From assembly GCA_019112625.1 (NCBI GenBank), contig DXIW01000056.1:1-35596 (forward strand): a stretch of 35,596 nucleotides of DNA. Direction: 5' to 3'. Within the stretch, counting starts at the first letter, position 1; each line of letters starts with the position of its first letter. The notes beneath the pieces were generated by a model. That model was not told the DNA's origin. It did not search any database and worked only from the letters and a program-made list of their open reading frames with translations. The position numbers and the translations under genes were made by a program. Shown in pieces: positions 15,742-25,338 of this stretch. Source of the DNA: Candidatus Acutalibacter stercorigallinarum. GTDB lineage: Bacteria > Bacillota > Clostridia > Oscillospirales > Acutalibacteraceae.

Positions 15742-16593
15742 TCAGCGGACGGTCTTTTCGCTCTCCCACTCCCGGATGGTGCCGCTGTAGCCGTCTACGG
15801 TGAACTCGTACTTCATGCCGTCGTAGAACAGCTCCCCTTCGTACTCCAGGCGGCCGTCGTCGTAGTCGGTCTTGAACTCCAGGAAATTCTCCTCGGCGGC
15901 GCCGGGCACCTGGGCCAGCACCAGGGACTTGGCCTCCGCCTCGGTGATGGAGGCGGTGCCGCTGGCGGTGGCTGCCTGCCGCTCGGCGTCGTAGTCGTAG
16001 GAGAGGACCTCCCCGGTGGCGGCGTCGATCTCGTAGTCGTACTCCTTGCCGTCGGCAGTGAAGAACTCCACGTCGTAGACCTGGCGGCCGTCATCTCGGT
16101 CCAGCTTTACAGGGAGCATGGTGCAGTCGGTGACCTGGGCGTGCTCCTTGGCGATGTTGGCGGCCTCCTCCTCGGTGATGAGGCCGGTGGTGCCGGAGGC
16201 CCGGGAGCTCTCCGCCTTGGGGGTGGAATTCAGAGAGCTGCTGCTCTGGGAGCTGGCCTGGCTGCTGGAGCTGCTGGAGCTGGAGGGCTGGGAGGAGCTG
16301 GACTGGCTCTCGCCGCCCTCCTTCTTGGCCTCGATGATGCTGCCGGTGAGGGCGTCTACGGCGTACTCGTATTTCGCGCCGCCCGCGGTGAACTCCACGT
16401 CGTAGTAGACGGTGCCGTCCCGCTCCTCCAGGGTGGCGTTGGTGAAGTCCCCCTCGGTCTCCCCGGCGTCCTTCAAGGCGGCGGACCGGGCGGCCTCCAC
16501 CCCGATGTAAGAGGCGGAAGCGGTCTGGGACGAATTGCAGCCCGCCAGGGCCACCAGGCCGGCCAGCAGACAAACAGCGATGAGTTTTTTCAT
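15742..16593 (-). CDS. PepSY-domain lipoprotein
   Basis: 283 aa with a lipoprotein signal (LVALAGCN, C19), from ATG 16593 with AAGGAGGA upstream. Three PepSY-like repeats are visible by the pattern 'VYYDVEF...YEYAVDALTGSII': about residues 30-92, 140-200 and 213-280. A serine/glutamine-rich linker (about 95-135) separates the first from the others. PepSY domains are thought to inhibit proteases or sense envelope state. It lies 93 bp downstream of the sensor kinase on the same strand, with direct repeats in the gap that could bind the response regulator, so it may be a target or signalling partner of that system. Confidence 0.85.
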   Translation of the reverse strand: MKKLIAVCLLAGLVALAGCNSSQTASASYIGVEAARSAALKDAGETEGDFTNATLEERDGTVYYDVEFTAGGAKYEYAVDALTGSIIEAKKEGGESQSSSSQPSSSSSSSSQASSQSSSSLNSTPKAESSRASGTTGLITEEEAANIAKEHAQVTDCTMLPVKLDRDDGRQVYDVEFFTADGKEYDYEIDAATGEVLSYDYDAERQAATASGTASITEAEAKSLVLAQVPGAAEENFLEFKTDYDDGRLEYEGELFYDGMKYEFTVDGYSGTIREWESEKTVR

Positions 16594-16640
16594 GTTACAT
16601 TCCTCCTTGCGAATGATGGGTGTCTCTCTTTGTTGTCCCT

Positions 16641-16673
16641 ATCTTACCGGGGAAACATGAAACGAATATGAAA
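16641..16673 (-). promoter_or_regulatory. Candidate response-regulator box and -10 before the PepSY gene
   Basis: On the minus strand, TTTCAT occurs twice with an 11-base period (16673-16668 and 16662-16657), followed by a possible -10 TAAGAT (16646-16641). Direct repeats one helical turn apart are typical of OmpR-family binding sites. Confidence 0.45.
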
Positions 16674-16686
16674 TACGGGAACTTTT

Positions 16687-18039
16687 TTATTTTTTCGCGG
16701 GAAGCCGCAGGGTGAAGGCGCACCCCTCACTGGGGCGGCTCTCCAGGGTGAGGCTGCCCCCGTGGAGCTGGGCGATCTGCCGGGCCAGGGACAGCCCCAG
16801 GCCGGTGCCCTCCTCCCCGGTGCGGGAGGGGTCGCCCCGGTAGAACCGCTGCCAGACCTTCTCCTGCTCCTCCTCCGGGATGCCCGGGCCCCAATCGGCC
16901 ACGGTGAGGAAGGCCTCCTCCCCGGCCCGGCCGGTGGTCACAGTGATTTGGAGCTCCTCGCCGGGCCGGCGGCCGTAGCGCAGGGCGTTTTCCAGCAGGT
17001 TGCGCAGCAGCCGCTCCAGCAGCTGGCTGTCCCCGGTGACCTCCGCCGGGCTCAAGTTTTGGGTGATGGGCTCCCCGGCGAAGGCGGGCTCCGCGGCCAG
17101 GCCCCGGGCCAGGGCGGCCAGGTCCAACGCCTCCCAGCGCACCGCCTCGGTGCCCTGCTCCATGCGGGTCATGCTCAACAGCTGGGAGATGAGGGCGGAC
17201 ATCCGCCTGCTCTGCCGGTGGATCATCTCCATGGTCTCCCGGCGCTCCTCGGGGGTCTCGTCGTACTTTTCCGCGTACTCGCAGGCGCCCAAAATCACCG
17301 ACACCGGGGTGCGCAGCTCGTGGGAGGCGTCGGCGGCGAACTGCTCCTCCGCCTGGAAGGAGCGCTCCAGCCGTTCCAGCATCTGGTTGAAGGTGCCCGC
17401 CAGCCGGGAGAACTCATCGTCCCTCCGGGACACCGGGATGCGGGCGGACAAGTCGCTGCCCTGGCTGATGGCGGAAGCTGTGGCGGCCATCTGATCCAGG
17501 GGGCGGAAGGCCCTTCTGGCGATGAGATAGCCCCCCGCCCCTGCCAGCACCAGCAGGAGGGGCAGGGCCACGGCGGCCAGGACCATCACGTTACGGCTGG
17601 TCTGGGCCCCCTCCCCCGCCACGGTGACGCCCCGGACCCACACGCCGCTCTCCCAGCCAAAGGGCACCCAGAAGTCCAGCACATAGCTGTCCCCCTGGCC
17701 GGTGGCCACGCTGCGGGTAACGCCGTTTTGGAAGGGCTCCTGGATACCGGTGAAAAAGCTGGGCAGCTGCCCGGCCAGCAGGGCCTCCTGCTGGCTGTAG
17801 ACCAGGAGGTACACCTCGTTCTGGTAAAACTGAAAGCCGCTGGAGAGCCGCAGCTCCCCGTCCTCCCCCTTTACCTCCGAGAGGCTGGCCCGGACAGTCT
17901 GGGACAGGTTCTCCATGGCGGTGCGGGAGACCACCGTGCTGCTCACCACCAACAGCAGGGCCAGCACCAGGGCGGCCACCGCCGCCATCATCCCGGTGAA
18001 CCACAGGGTCATCCGGGTCTTTACCGAAAGCCGCCTCAT
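16687..18039 (-). CDS. Two-component sensor histidine kinase
   Basis: 450 aa. Transmembrane helices at about 12-34 and 150-172 bound an extracytoplasmic sensor domain of about 115 residues. A HAMP linker follows (about 172-225), then the HisKA dimerisation domain with phospho-acceptor H240 in DASHELRTP, and the ATPase domain with N box LLRNLLENALRYG, G1 box DWGPGIP and G2 box GTGLGLSLA. The start overlaps the response-regulator stop (ATGA at 18036-18039), so the two are coupled. The stimulus is unknown; the downstream PepSY lipoprotein suggests an envelope signal. Confidence 0.95.
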   Translation of the reverse strand: MRRLSVKTRMTLWFTGMMAAVAALVLALLLVVSSTVVSRTAMENLSQTVRASLSEVKGEDGELRLSSGFQFYQNEVYLLVYSQQEALLAGQLPSFFTGIQEPFQNGVTRSVATGQGDSYVLDFWVPFGWESGVWVRGVTVAGEGAQTSRNVMVLAAVALPLLLVLAGAGGYLIARRAFRPLDQMAATASAISQGSDLSARIPVSRRDDEFSRLAGTFNQMLERLERSFQAEEQFAADASHELRTPVSVILGACEYAEKYDETPEERRETMEMIHRQSRRMSALISQLLSMTRMEQGTEAVRWEALDLAALARGLAAEPAFAGEPITQNLSPAEVTGDSQLLERLLRNLLENALRYGRRPGEELQITVTTGRAGEEAFLTVADWGPGIPEEEQEKVWQRFYRGDPSRTGEEGTGLGLSLARQIAQLHGGSLTLESRPSEGCAFTLRLPAKK

Positions 18040-18725
18040 GCGCCGTCCCCCTTCTCCGGGTCCCGGAGCACCCAGCCCGCCCCCCGGACAGTGTGGATGA
18101 GCTTTTCCCCGGAGCCGCCCTCCAGCTTTTTCCGCAGGCGGCTGATGTACACGTCGATGTTGTTGGAGCTGCCGGAGTACTCGTAATTCCAGATACGGTC
18201 TTCCATCTGCTCCCGGGAGAGCACGGCCCCCTTGTTGCGCACCATGTATTCCAGCAGGCTGAACTCTTTCGCCAGCAAGGGGATCTCTCTCCCGTTCTTG
18301 GTCACGGTGCGGCGCTCGGTGTCCACGACCAGATCCCCCACGGTGAACAGGTTGGAGCGGTTCCCGGCGTGCTTGCGGGTCATGGCCCGGATGCGGGCCA
18401 GAAGCTCCTCGAAATCGAAGGGCTTTACCAGGTAGTCGTCCGCCCCCAGGTCCAACCCCTTCACCCGGTCGGCCACGCTGTCCCGGGCGGTGAGGAACAG
18501 CACAGGCAGGTCCCTGCCCTGGTCCCGCAGCTCCCGCAGCACCTGGTGGCCGTCTTTTTTGGGCAGCATCACGTCCAAAATCACCCCGTCATACTCCGCC
18601 CCCGCCAGGTGGAGCAGCGCCTCCTCCCCGTCGAAGCAGCCGTCTACGGTATATCCCTCCCGGGTCAGGGTCTTTACGATCAGCCGGTTCAGGTCCCGCT
18701 GGTCCTCTACCACCAAGATGCGCAT
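18036..18725 (-). CDS. OmpR/PhoB-family response regulator
   Basis: 229 aa. ATG 18725 is preferred over the longer open frame because AAGGAG precedes it and MRILVVEDQ is the canonical receiver start. The receiver has acidic pocket E7/D8, phospho-acceptor D51 (ILDVMLP), T79 and K101 (LVKPF). The C-terminal winged helix (about 128-225) ends with the usual SGSSNNIDVYISRLRKKL and TVRGAGWVL segments. It is first in a unit with its kinase and probably the PepSY lipoprotein. Confidence 0.95.
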   Translation of the reverse strand: MRILVVEDQRDLNRLIVKTLTREGYTVDGCFDGEEALLHLAGAEYDGVILDVMLPKKDGHQVLRELRDQGRDLPVLFLTARDSVADRVKGLDLGADDYLVKPFDFEELLARIRAMTRKHAGNRSNLFTVGDLVVDTERRTVTKNGREIPLLAKEFSLLEYMVRNKGAVLSREQMEDRIWNYEYSGSSNNIDVYISRLRKKLEGGSGEKLIHTVRGAGWVLRDPEKGDGA

Positions 18726-18756
18726 AGCGTTCTCCTTCCTGTGCTTTCTCTTTTTC

Positions 18757-18785
18757 AGTATACCCCAGTCTTTTCTTCCCCGCAA
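18757..18785 (-). promoter_or_regulatory. Promoter for the two-component operon
   Basis: On the minus strand, TTGCGG (18785-18780), 17 bases, then TATACT (18762-18757), 31 bases before the response-regulator start. Confidence 0.55.
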
Positions 18786-18807
18786 GAAACAATTTCACTT
18801 TTCCGGT

Positions 18808-18836
18808 TTGCCCCGCCCGGCCTCCTGTGCTATACT
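18808..18836 (+). promoter_or_regulatory. Promoter for sfsA
   Basis: TTGCCC (18808-18813), 17 bases and TATACT (18831-18836), divergent from the two-component promoter. Confidence 0.6.
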
Positions 18837-18863
18837 AAGGGGCAGGAAAAGGGAGGGAGCGCC

Positions 18864-19538
18864 ATGACATACGGTACCGTGCTGCCCGGGGTGTTCCGGG
18901 CCAGGCCCAACCGGTTCATCGCCCAGGTGGAGATCGGCGGGGAGACGCAGGTCTGCCATGTAAAGAACACCGGCCGCTGCCGGGAGCTGCTGGTGCCCGG
19001 GGCCACGGTCTATGTGGAGGAGAGCCGCAACCCCGCCCGCAAGACGAAGTACGACCTTATCGCCGTGGAAAAGGGGCGGCTGCTCATCAACATGGACAGT
19101 CAGGCCCCCAACAAGGTGGCGGCGGAGTACCTGCCCCGGCTGCTGCCCGGGTTGACCCTGCTGCGGCCGGAGACCACCTTCGGCTCCTCCCGTTTTGATT
19201 TTTACGCCGAGGCCGGGGAGGAGCGGTGGTTCATCGAGGTCAAGGGCGTCACCCTGGAGGAGGACGGGGCGGCCCTGTTCCCCGACGCCCCCACCCAGCG
19301 GGGGGTCAAGCACCTGCAGGAGCTGTGCCGCTGTGTGGACCAGGGCTACCGGGCCTGCGTGCTCTTCGTGGTGCAGATGAAGGGGGTGCGGTATGTGGCC
19401 CCCAACCAGGCCACCCACCCGGAGTTTGCCCAGGCCCTCCGGGAGGCCGCGGCCCATGGGGTGCGGGTGGAGGCCGTGGACTGCCTGGTCACCCCCGGCA
19501 CCCTGACGCCGGACCAGCCGGTGGAGGTGCGGCTCTGA
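18864..19538 (+). CDS. sfsA: SfsA-family DNA/RNA nuclease
   Basis: 224 aa from ATG 18864, with GGGAGGGAG just upstream. The SfsA pattern runs through the whole length: an N-terminal OB-like part (FRARPNRFIAQVEI, HVKNTGRCRELLVPGATVYVE) and a C-terminal nuclease-like domain with FGSSRFDFY, FIEVKGVTLE and FPDAPTQRGVKHLQEL, which include the D/E-x-K type catalytic residues. SfsA was first described as a sugar-fermentation stimulation protein in Escherichia coli and is now grouped with DNA/RNA nucleases; its cellular role is poorly known. The gene stands alone with its own promoter and terminator. Confidence 0.93.
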   Translation: MTYGTVLPGVFRARPNRFIAQVEIGGETQVCHVKNTGRCRELLVPGATVYVEESRNPARKTKYDLIAVEKGRLLINMDSQAPNKVAAEYLPRLLPGLTLLRPETTFGSSRFDFYAEAGEERWFIEVKGVTLEEDGAALFPDAPTQRGVKHLQELCRCVDQGYRACVLFVVQMKGVRYVAPNQATHPEFAQALREAAAHGVRVEAVDCLVTPGTLTPDQPVEVRL

Positions 19539-19555
19539 ATACGAAGAAAAAAAGG

Positions 19556-19583
19556 ACGGGGAGCGCCGCGGCGCTCCCCGTTT
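19556..19583. terminator. Bidirectional terminator, sfsA / Zn-ribbon gene
   Basis: ACGGGGAGCGC (19556-19566) pairs perfectly with GCGCTCCCCGT (19571-19581). An A-run at 19546-19553 gives a strong U-tract for the minus-strand gene; the plus side has TTT. Confidence 0.88.
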
Positions 19584-19591
19584 GGTGTCTC

Positions 19592-19810
19592 TCAATTCCC
19601 CACCAGGAAATCCAGGATGTCCCAGCCGGTGGAACCCATGCTCTTGTACAGCTCGGTATAGCCGCACTGGCAGCAGGAGATGGTGATGAATTTTTTATTC
19701 TGCACGTCGAAGAGCTTGGCGAAATTCCCGCCGGTGGCCTGGAATTGGTCGCTCTCGAACTGCTGGCACCCGCATTTGGGGCACACGTACTGGATTTTTT
19801 GCTGTTCCAT
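19592..19810 (-). CDS. Small YpzJ-like zinc-ribbon protein
   Basis: 72 aa with two CxxC-type knuckles: C10/C13 (VCPKCG) and C46 or C47/C49 (SCCQCG). The spacing and the segments ATGGNFAKLFDVQNKKF and YTELYK match the COG3478 family of predicted nucleic-acid-binding Zn-ribbon proteins. ATG 19810 has AGGAGG upstream. It follows tex on the minus strand after 75 bp and could share its transcript. The function of the family is unknown. Confidence 0.85.
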   Translation of the reverse strand: MEQQKIQYVCPKCGCQQFESDQFQATGGNFAKLFDVQNKKFITISCCQCGYTELYKSMGSTGWDILDFLVGN

Positions 19811-19841
19811 GGTGATTCCTCCTCTTCTGGTACCAGGATAC

Positions 19842-19869
19842 CGGAGAAAACCGGCGAAAACCCGGGGAA
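19842..19869. repeat. Short tandem repeats between tex and the Zn-ribbon gene
   Basis: Read on the minus strand, CCGGGTTTTCG, CCGGTTTTCT and CCGG(TATCC) follow each other with a 10-11 base period. The function is unknown. Confidence 0.45.
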
Positions 19870-19885
19870 ATCCCTTACGGATTTC

Positions 19886-22045
<2,160 letters not shown>

Positions 22046-22049
22046 AGGG

Positions 22050-22823
22050 TCATCCTTTCAATCCAAAATAGCGCTCCAGGTATTCCCCAGACTTCTCCTC
22101 CGGCACTTCCTCCCGGCGCCGGATCTTCCCCTCCTGGTAGATGGTGAACACCTTGTCGATGTAAGTCAAACTGGCCTTGCCCTGGAAAATGCCCACCTGC
22201 CGGTAGGTGTTGAATTTGGAGGCCGGGTTCTTCTCACAGAAGAAGGAGGGCTGCACAAAGTCGTAGCTCAGCCAGGGCTCCTGGGTAAAGCCGTACACCC
22301 ATTTCCAGCCCTTGCCCTTCTCCCGCTGGCACTCTACCCAGCCGTAAAAATCGTCCCGCAGGTACTTGTATTCAGCGATGCCGTCGGTCTGCACCTCATC
22401 CGCCACAAAGCGCAGGGGCCTGCGGGGGGATTCCCCGTACACCCCCACGTCACAGATGAACACCCCGTCCTCCGCCTCTACCCGGAGCACCCGGTGGCGG
22501 CGCTCCTGGATGACCTGGGGCTCCCCGTCGATAAACCGGCCGCAGTACTGGGTGACGGGAAAGCCCAGGCTGGTGAGGACGCTGAAGAGCAGTCCGTTCT
22601 GCTCGAAGCAGTACCCGCCCCGCCGGCGCGTCACCAATTTCTCGAACAGGTCCCCCTCCTCCAGGGAGAGGGGCACCCCCCGGGTCAGGTCCAGGTTCTC
22701 GTAGGGGATGTGGTTCAGGTGGGCCTCCTGGATGGCCCCCAGGGTGGCGCTGGTGCGGTCCGGCGTCCCCTCGTATCCAATGCGCTGGAAGTACAGCGCC
22801 AGCTGCTCTTTGGTCAATGCCAT
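22050..22823 (-). CDS. Arylamine N-acetyltransferase
   Basis: 257 aa. ATG 22823 is chosen because AAAGGAG lies upstream and MALTKEQLALYFQRIGY is a family-like N-terminus; the longer open frame runs through the promoter. The cysteine-protease-like triad is present: C72 in RRGGYCFEQN, H110 in RRHRVLRV and D125 in ICDVGVYG. These enzymes acetylate arylamines, hydrazines or related amines using acetyl-CoA. In gut bacteria they can modify drugs such as 5-aminosalicylate, but the substrate here cannot be read from sequence. It has its own promoter and leads a two-gene unit with tex. Confidence 0.9.
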   Translation of the reverse strand: MALTKEQLALYFQRIGYEGTPDRTSATLGAIQEAHLNHIPYENLDLTRGVPLSLEEGDLFEKLVTRRRGGYCFEQNGLLFSVLTSLGFPVTQYCGRFIDGEPQVIQERRHRVLRVEAEDGVFICDVGVYGESPRRPLRFVADEVQTDGIAEYKYLRDDFYGWVECQREKGKGWKWVYGFTQEPWLSYDFVQPSFFCEKNPASKFNTYRQVGIFQGKASLTYIDKVFTIYQEGKIRRREEVPEEKSGEYLERYFGLKG

Positions 22824-22863
22824 GCTCCTCGTCTCCTTTCCCGCCGCGGCGGCGGTCTGTCTT

Positions 22864-22892
22864 ATGATAGCACACGGAAGGCAAAAACTCAA
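22864..22892 (-). promoter_or_regulatory. Promoter for the N-acetyltransferase-tex unit
   Basis: On the minus strand, TTGAGT (22892-22887), 17 bases, then TATCAT (22869-22864). Confidence 0.65.
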
Positions 22893-22931
22893 TCGCCCGC
22901 CCGGGTTTTTCCCCGCCCCTTTCCACCAGCG

Positions 22932-22964
22932 AAAAGGGCGCCCGGCCAAATAGGCGGGGCGCCC
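22932..22964 (-). terminator. Terminator after the dgt-like gene
   Basis: GGGCGCCC (22957-22964) pairs with GGGCGCCC (22936-22943), with an inner GGC/GCC extension and an AAATA loop, followed on the minus strand by TTTT. Confidence 0.75.
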
Positions 22965-22979
22965 CTGGGAGGGCTGTGT

Positions 22980-24203
22980 TCACTCCAGGTCGGCGAAGTA
23001 GGATTTGTACTCCACCCGGTGGGTGCTTTTGGGGAACAAAAACCGGTGCAGCCCCAAAAAGTAGTCGTCGGTCATGCTGGCCAGGTAGTCGGTGACGATG
23101 GCGTTGGGCTCCTCCTCCCGGTAGTTGGAGCCCCGGTAGAACCGCACCTTGTCCTCCACATAGGCGATGTGGTGGCGGAACACCGGGGAGCTCTCCCGGC
23201 CCTCCTTCAGGTCCTGGAGCAGCCGCCCGTACAGATCGTGGAACATGGGCCGGATGGACTCGTTATAGGCCCCGTTCACCGCCTGGTTCTGGTAGATCTT
23301 CTCGTTGTTCTCCCGCTTGGCGGTCTTTAAGTCCTGGTAGGTCTGGGGGCTTAAGAGGATATAGTCCTTCCCGTAGCTGTTCTCCAGGATGTCCACAGTC
23401 ATGTTGTTGATGATGGCGGCGTTGGCGGTGCCGATGTCCCGGGTGGTGAAGGGGGTTTTCCCGTCGATGATATGGGCAGTCACGGCGTCCTGGCGGTCCT
23501 TGCCCAGGTAGGCGATCATGTCGCACACCCGCACCACGCAGCCCTCCAGGGTGGAGGGCACCAGCTTTTTGATGGCCGCCTCCCCCTGGGTGTAGCAGGC
23601 CTCCACCCGGGCGTCGAACTCTTCGAAGCCGGCAAGGGGCGCAGGGCGGTACTCCTGCTGCTCGAACTCCCCGTTGTGGCACAGGATGCCGTCCAGGGTC
23701 TGCAAAGTCACGTTCCGGTGGAAGATGCCGTCCAGCACCCGCACGGAGTGGACGTTGTGGTTGAAGTACCGGCCGGTGTGCTCCTGGTACAGGGCGCTTA
23801 AAAACCGCTCCCCCGCGTGGCCGAAGGGGGTGTGGCCCAGGTCGTGGCCCAGGGCGATGGCCTCGATCAGGTCCAGGTTCAGCCCCAGCACCGCCCCGAT
23901 GTTCCTGGCGATGCGGGACACCAGCTGCACATGGAGGGCCCGGCGGGTGATGTCGTCGTTCTCGTAAAAGGAGAACACCTGGGTCTTGTCCGCGTAGCGG
24001 TTGTACAGCGGCAGGTGCATGATCTTCTCCGAGTCCCGCACAAAGGCGGGCCGCCACAGGCTGGCCTTGTCCCGGTCCATGTCCCGGCGCCGGGCGCCCT
24101 CGTCCGGGAAGCGCCAGGGGTTCTCCCAGTGGGCCGCCCGGTCCGCCAGCACCCGCTCCTGCAGCTCCCGGCTGAGCTGATGATATTGTAGCGTCTTTTC
24201 CAT
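22980..24203 (-). CDS. dgt: Deoxyguanosinetriphosphate triphosphohydrolase-like protein
   Basis: 407 aa from ATG 24203, with AGGAGG upstream; the longer open frame would cross the pfkA terminator. HD-superfamily metal ligands are H91 (ALHVQLVSRIAR), the H120-D121 pair in LGHDLGHTPFGHAGE and a later Asp in RVCDMIAYLGKD. These features match the dNTPase family that hydrolyses dNTPs to deoxynucleoside and triphosphate, controlling nucleotide pools; some members act in phage defence. The first 50 residues (with NPWRFPDEGARRRDMDRDKASLWRP) are usual in dGTPase-like proteins. The gene follows pfkA but is separated by a terminator, so it may rely on readthrough or an internal promoter. Confidence 0.9.
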   Translation of the reverse strand: MEKTLQYHQLSRELQERVLADRAAHWENPWRFPDEGARRRDMDRDKASLWRPAFVRDSEKIMHLPLYNRYADKTQVFSFYENDDITRRALHVQLVSRIARNIGAVLGLNLDLIEAIALGHDLGHTPFGHAGERFLSALYQEHTGRYFNHNVHSVRVLDGIFHRNVTLQTLDGILCHNGEFEQQEYRPAPLAGFEEFDARVEACYTQGEAAIKKLVPSTLEGCVVRVCDMIAYLGKDRQDAVTAHIIDGKTPFTTRDIGTANAAIINNMTVDILENSYGKDYILLSPQTYQDLKTAKRENNEKIYQNQAVNGAYNESIRPMFHDLYGRLLQDLKEGRESSPVFRHHIAYVEDKVRFYRGSNYREEEPNAIVTDYLASMTDDYFLGLHRFLFPKSTHRVEYKSYFADLE

Positions 24204-24220
24204 ACTGCCTCCTGTCCACG

Positions 24221-24256
24221 AAAAAGCCTCCGCCGCCCAGGCCGGGCAGCGGAGGC
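24221..24256 (-). terminator. Terminator after pfkA
   Basis: GCCTCCGC-C-GCCC (24226-24238) pairs with GGGC-A-GCGGAGGC (24244-24256) with one mismatch, followed on the minus strand by TTTTT (24225-24221). Confidence 0.88.
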
Positions 24257-24273
24257 GAAGCTCCAGTCCTGTT

Positions 24274-25242
24274 TTAGATGGACAGCACCGCGGACACCCG
24301 GTACATCTTCTCGTCGAAGACACGGGGCATGTTCAGCGCCTCGGTGATGTCGAAGTCCACGATCTGCTCGCCCTTCATGGCGACCACCCGGTTGCCGATG
24401 CCCTTCTCCAGCAGCTCGACGGCATGGTAGCCCATGCGGCTGGCCACCACGCGGTCCCGCAGGGTGGGGGCGCCGCCCCGCTGTACGTGGCCCAGGATGG
24501 TGGCCCGGGTCTCGATGCCGGTCTCCTTCTGGATGCGCTCGGCCAGCTCCTGGGTGTGGCCCACGCCCTCGGCCACCACGATAATGTAGTGCCGCTTGCC
24601 CGTGGACTGGGCCAGCTTGATGCGGTCGATGACATCCTTCTGGAAGTCGTAGGGGATCTCGGGCACCAGGGTGGTAAGGGCGCCCACAGCCACACCGGTG
24701 TTCAGGGCGATGTCGCCGCAGCGGCGGCCCATGACCTCCACCACGCTGCACCGGTCGTGGGACTCGGTGGTGTCGCGGATGCGGTCGATCATCTCCATGG
24801 CGGTGTTCAAGGCGGTGTCGTAGCCGATGGTGTAGTCGGTGCAGGCAATATCGTTGTCGATAGTGCCGGGCACGCCGATGGTGAGGATGCCGGCCCCGGT
24901 CAGGTCCCGGGCCCCGCGGAAGGAGCCGTCCCCGCCGATGACCACCACGCCGTCGATGCCTTTTTCGCGGCACATGTCGGCGGCCTTCTGCACGCCCTCG
25001 GGGGTGTTGAATTCGGGGCTGCGGGCCGTGAACAACGCCGTGCCGCCATGCTGCATGATGTCGGACACGCTGCGCATGTTCATCTCATGCAAATCCCCGG
25101 TGAGCAGGCCGTTGTAGCCCCGCTTCACCCCGTAAACGGTCATGCCGAAATTCAACCCGGTACGGACGACGGCACGCACCGCCGCGTTCATGCCGGGGGC
25201 GTCGCCGCCGCTGGTTAATACTGCAATACTTTTCGCGCCCAT
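24274..25242 (-). CDS. pfkA: ATP-dependent 6-phosphofructokinase
   Basis: 322 aa from ATG 25242, with GGAGGA upstream and the canonical start MGAKSIAVLTSGGDAPGMN. Catalytic and binding motifs are in order: ATP site SGGDAPGMNA (11-20), GGDGSFRGA (103-111), TIDND (127-131, D129 the general base), TIGYDTAL, EVMGRRCGDIA and GHVQRGGAPTLRDR. The glycine after GGDG fits ATP as phosphoryl donor rather than pyrophosphate. It commits fructose 6-phosphate to glycolysis. It lies just after dnaE, a common clostridial pairing, but has its own promoter. Confidence 0.96.
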   Translation of the reverse strand: MGAKSIAVLTSGGDAPGMNAAVRAVVRTGLNFGMTVYGVKRGYNGLLTGDLHEMNMRSVSDIMQHGGTALFTARSPEFNTPEGVQKAADMCREKGIDGVVVIGGDGSFRGARDLTGAGILTIGVPGTIDNDIACTDYTIGYDTALNTAMEMIDRIRDTTESHDRCSVVEVMGRRCGDIALNTGVAVGALTTLVPEIPYDFQKDVIDRIKLAQSTGKRHYIIVVAEGVGHTQELAERIQKETGIETRATILGHVQRGGAPTLRDRVVASRMGYHAVELLEKGIGNRVVAMKGEQIVDFDITEALNMPRVFDEKMYRVSAVLSI

Positions 25243-25310
25243 GTTACTCTTCCTCCATGCTGTGATATATGCTCTTCCGCACGGGCTCGCAGGCAAGCCT
25301 TATGGTATTT

Positions 25311-25338
25311 ATTATACCAAAATCCGGGCGGATATCAA
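25311..25338 (-). promoter_or_regulatory. Promoter for pfkA
   Basis: On the minus strand, TTGATA (25338-25333, overlapping the dnaE stop codon), 16 bases, then TATAAT (25316-25311). Confidence 0.75.
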
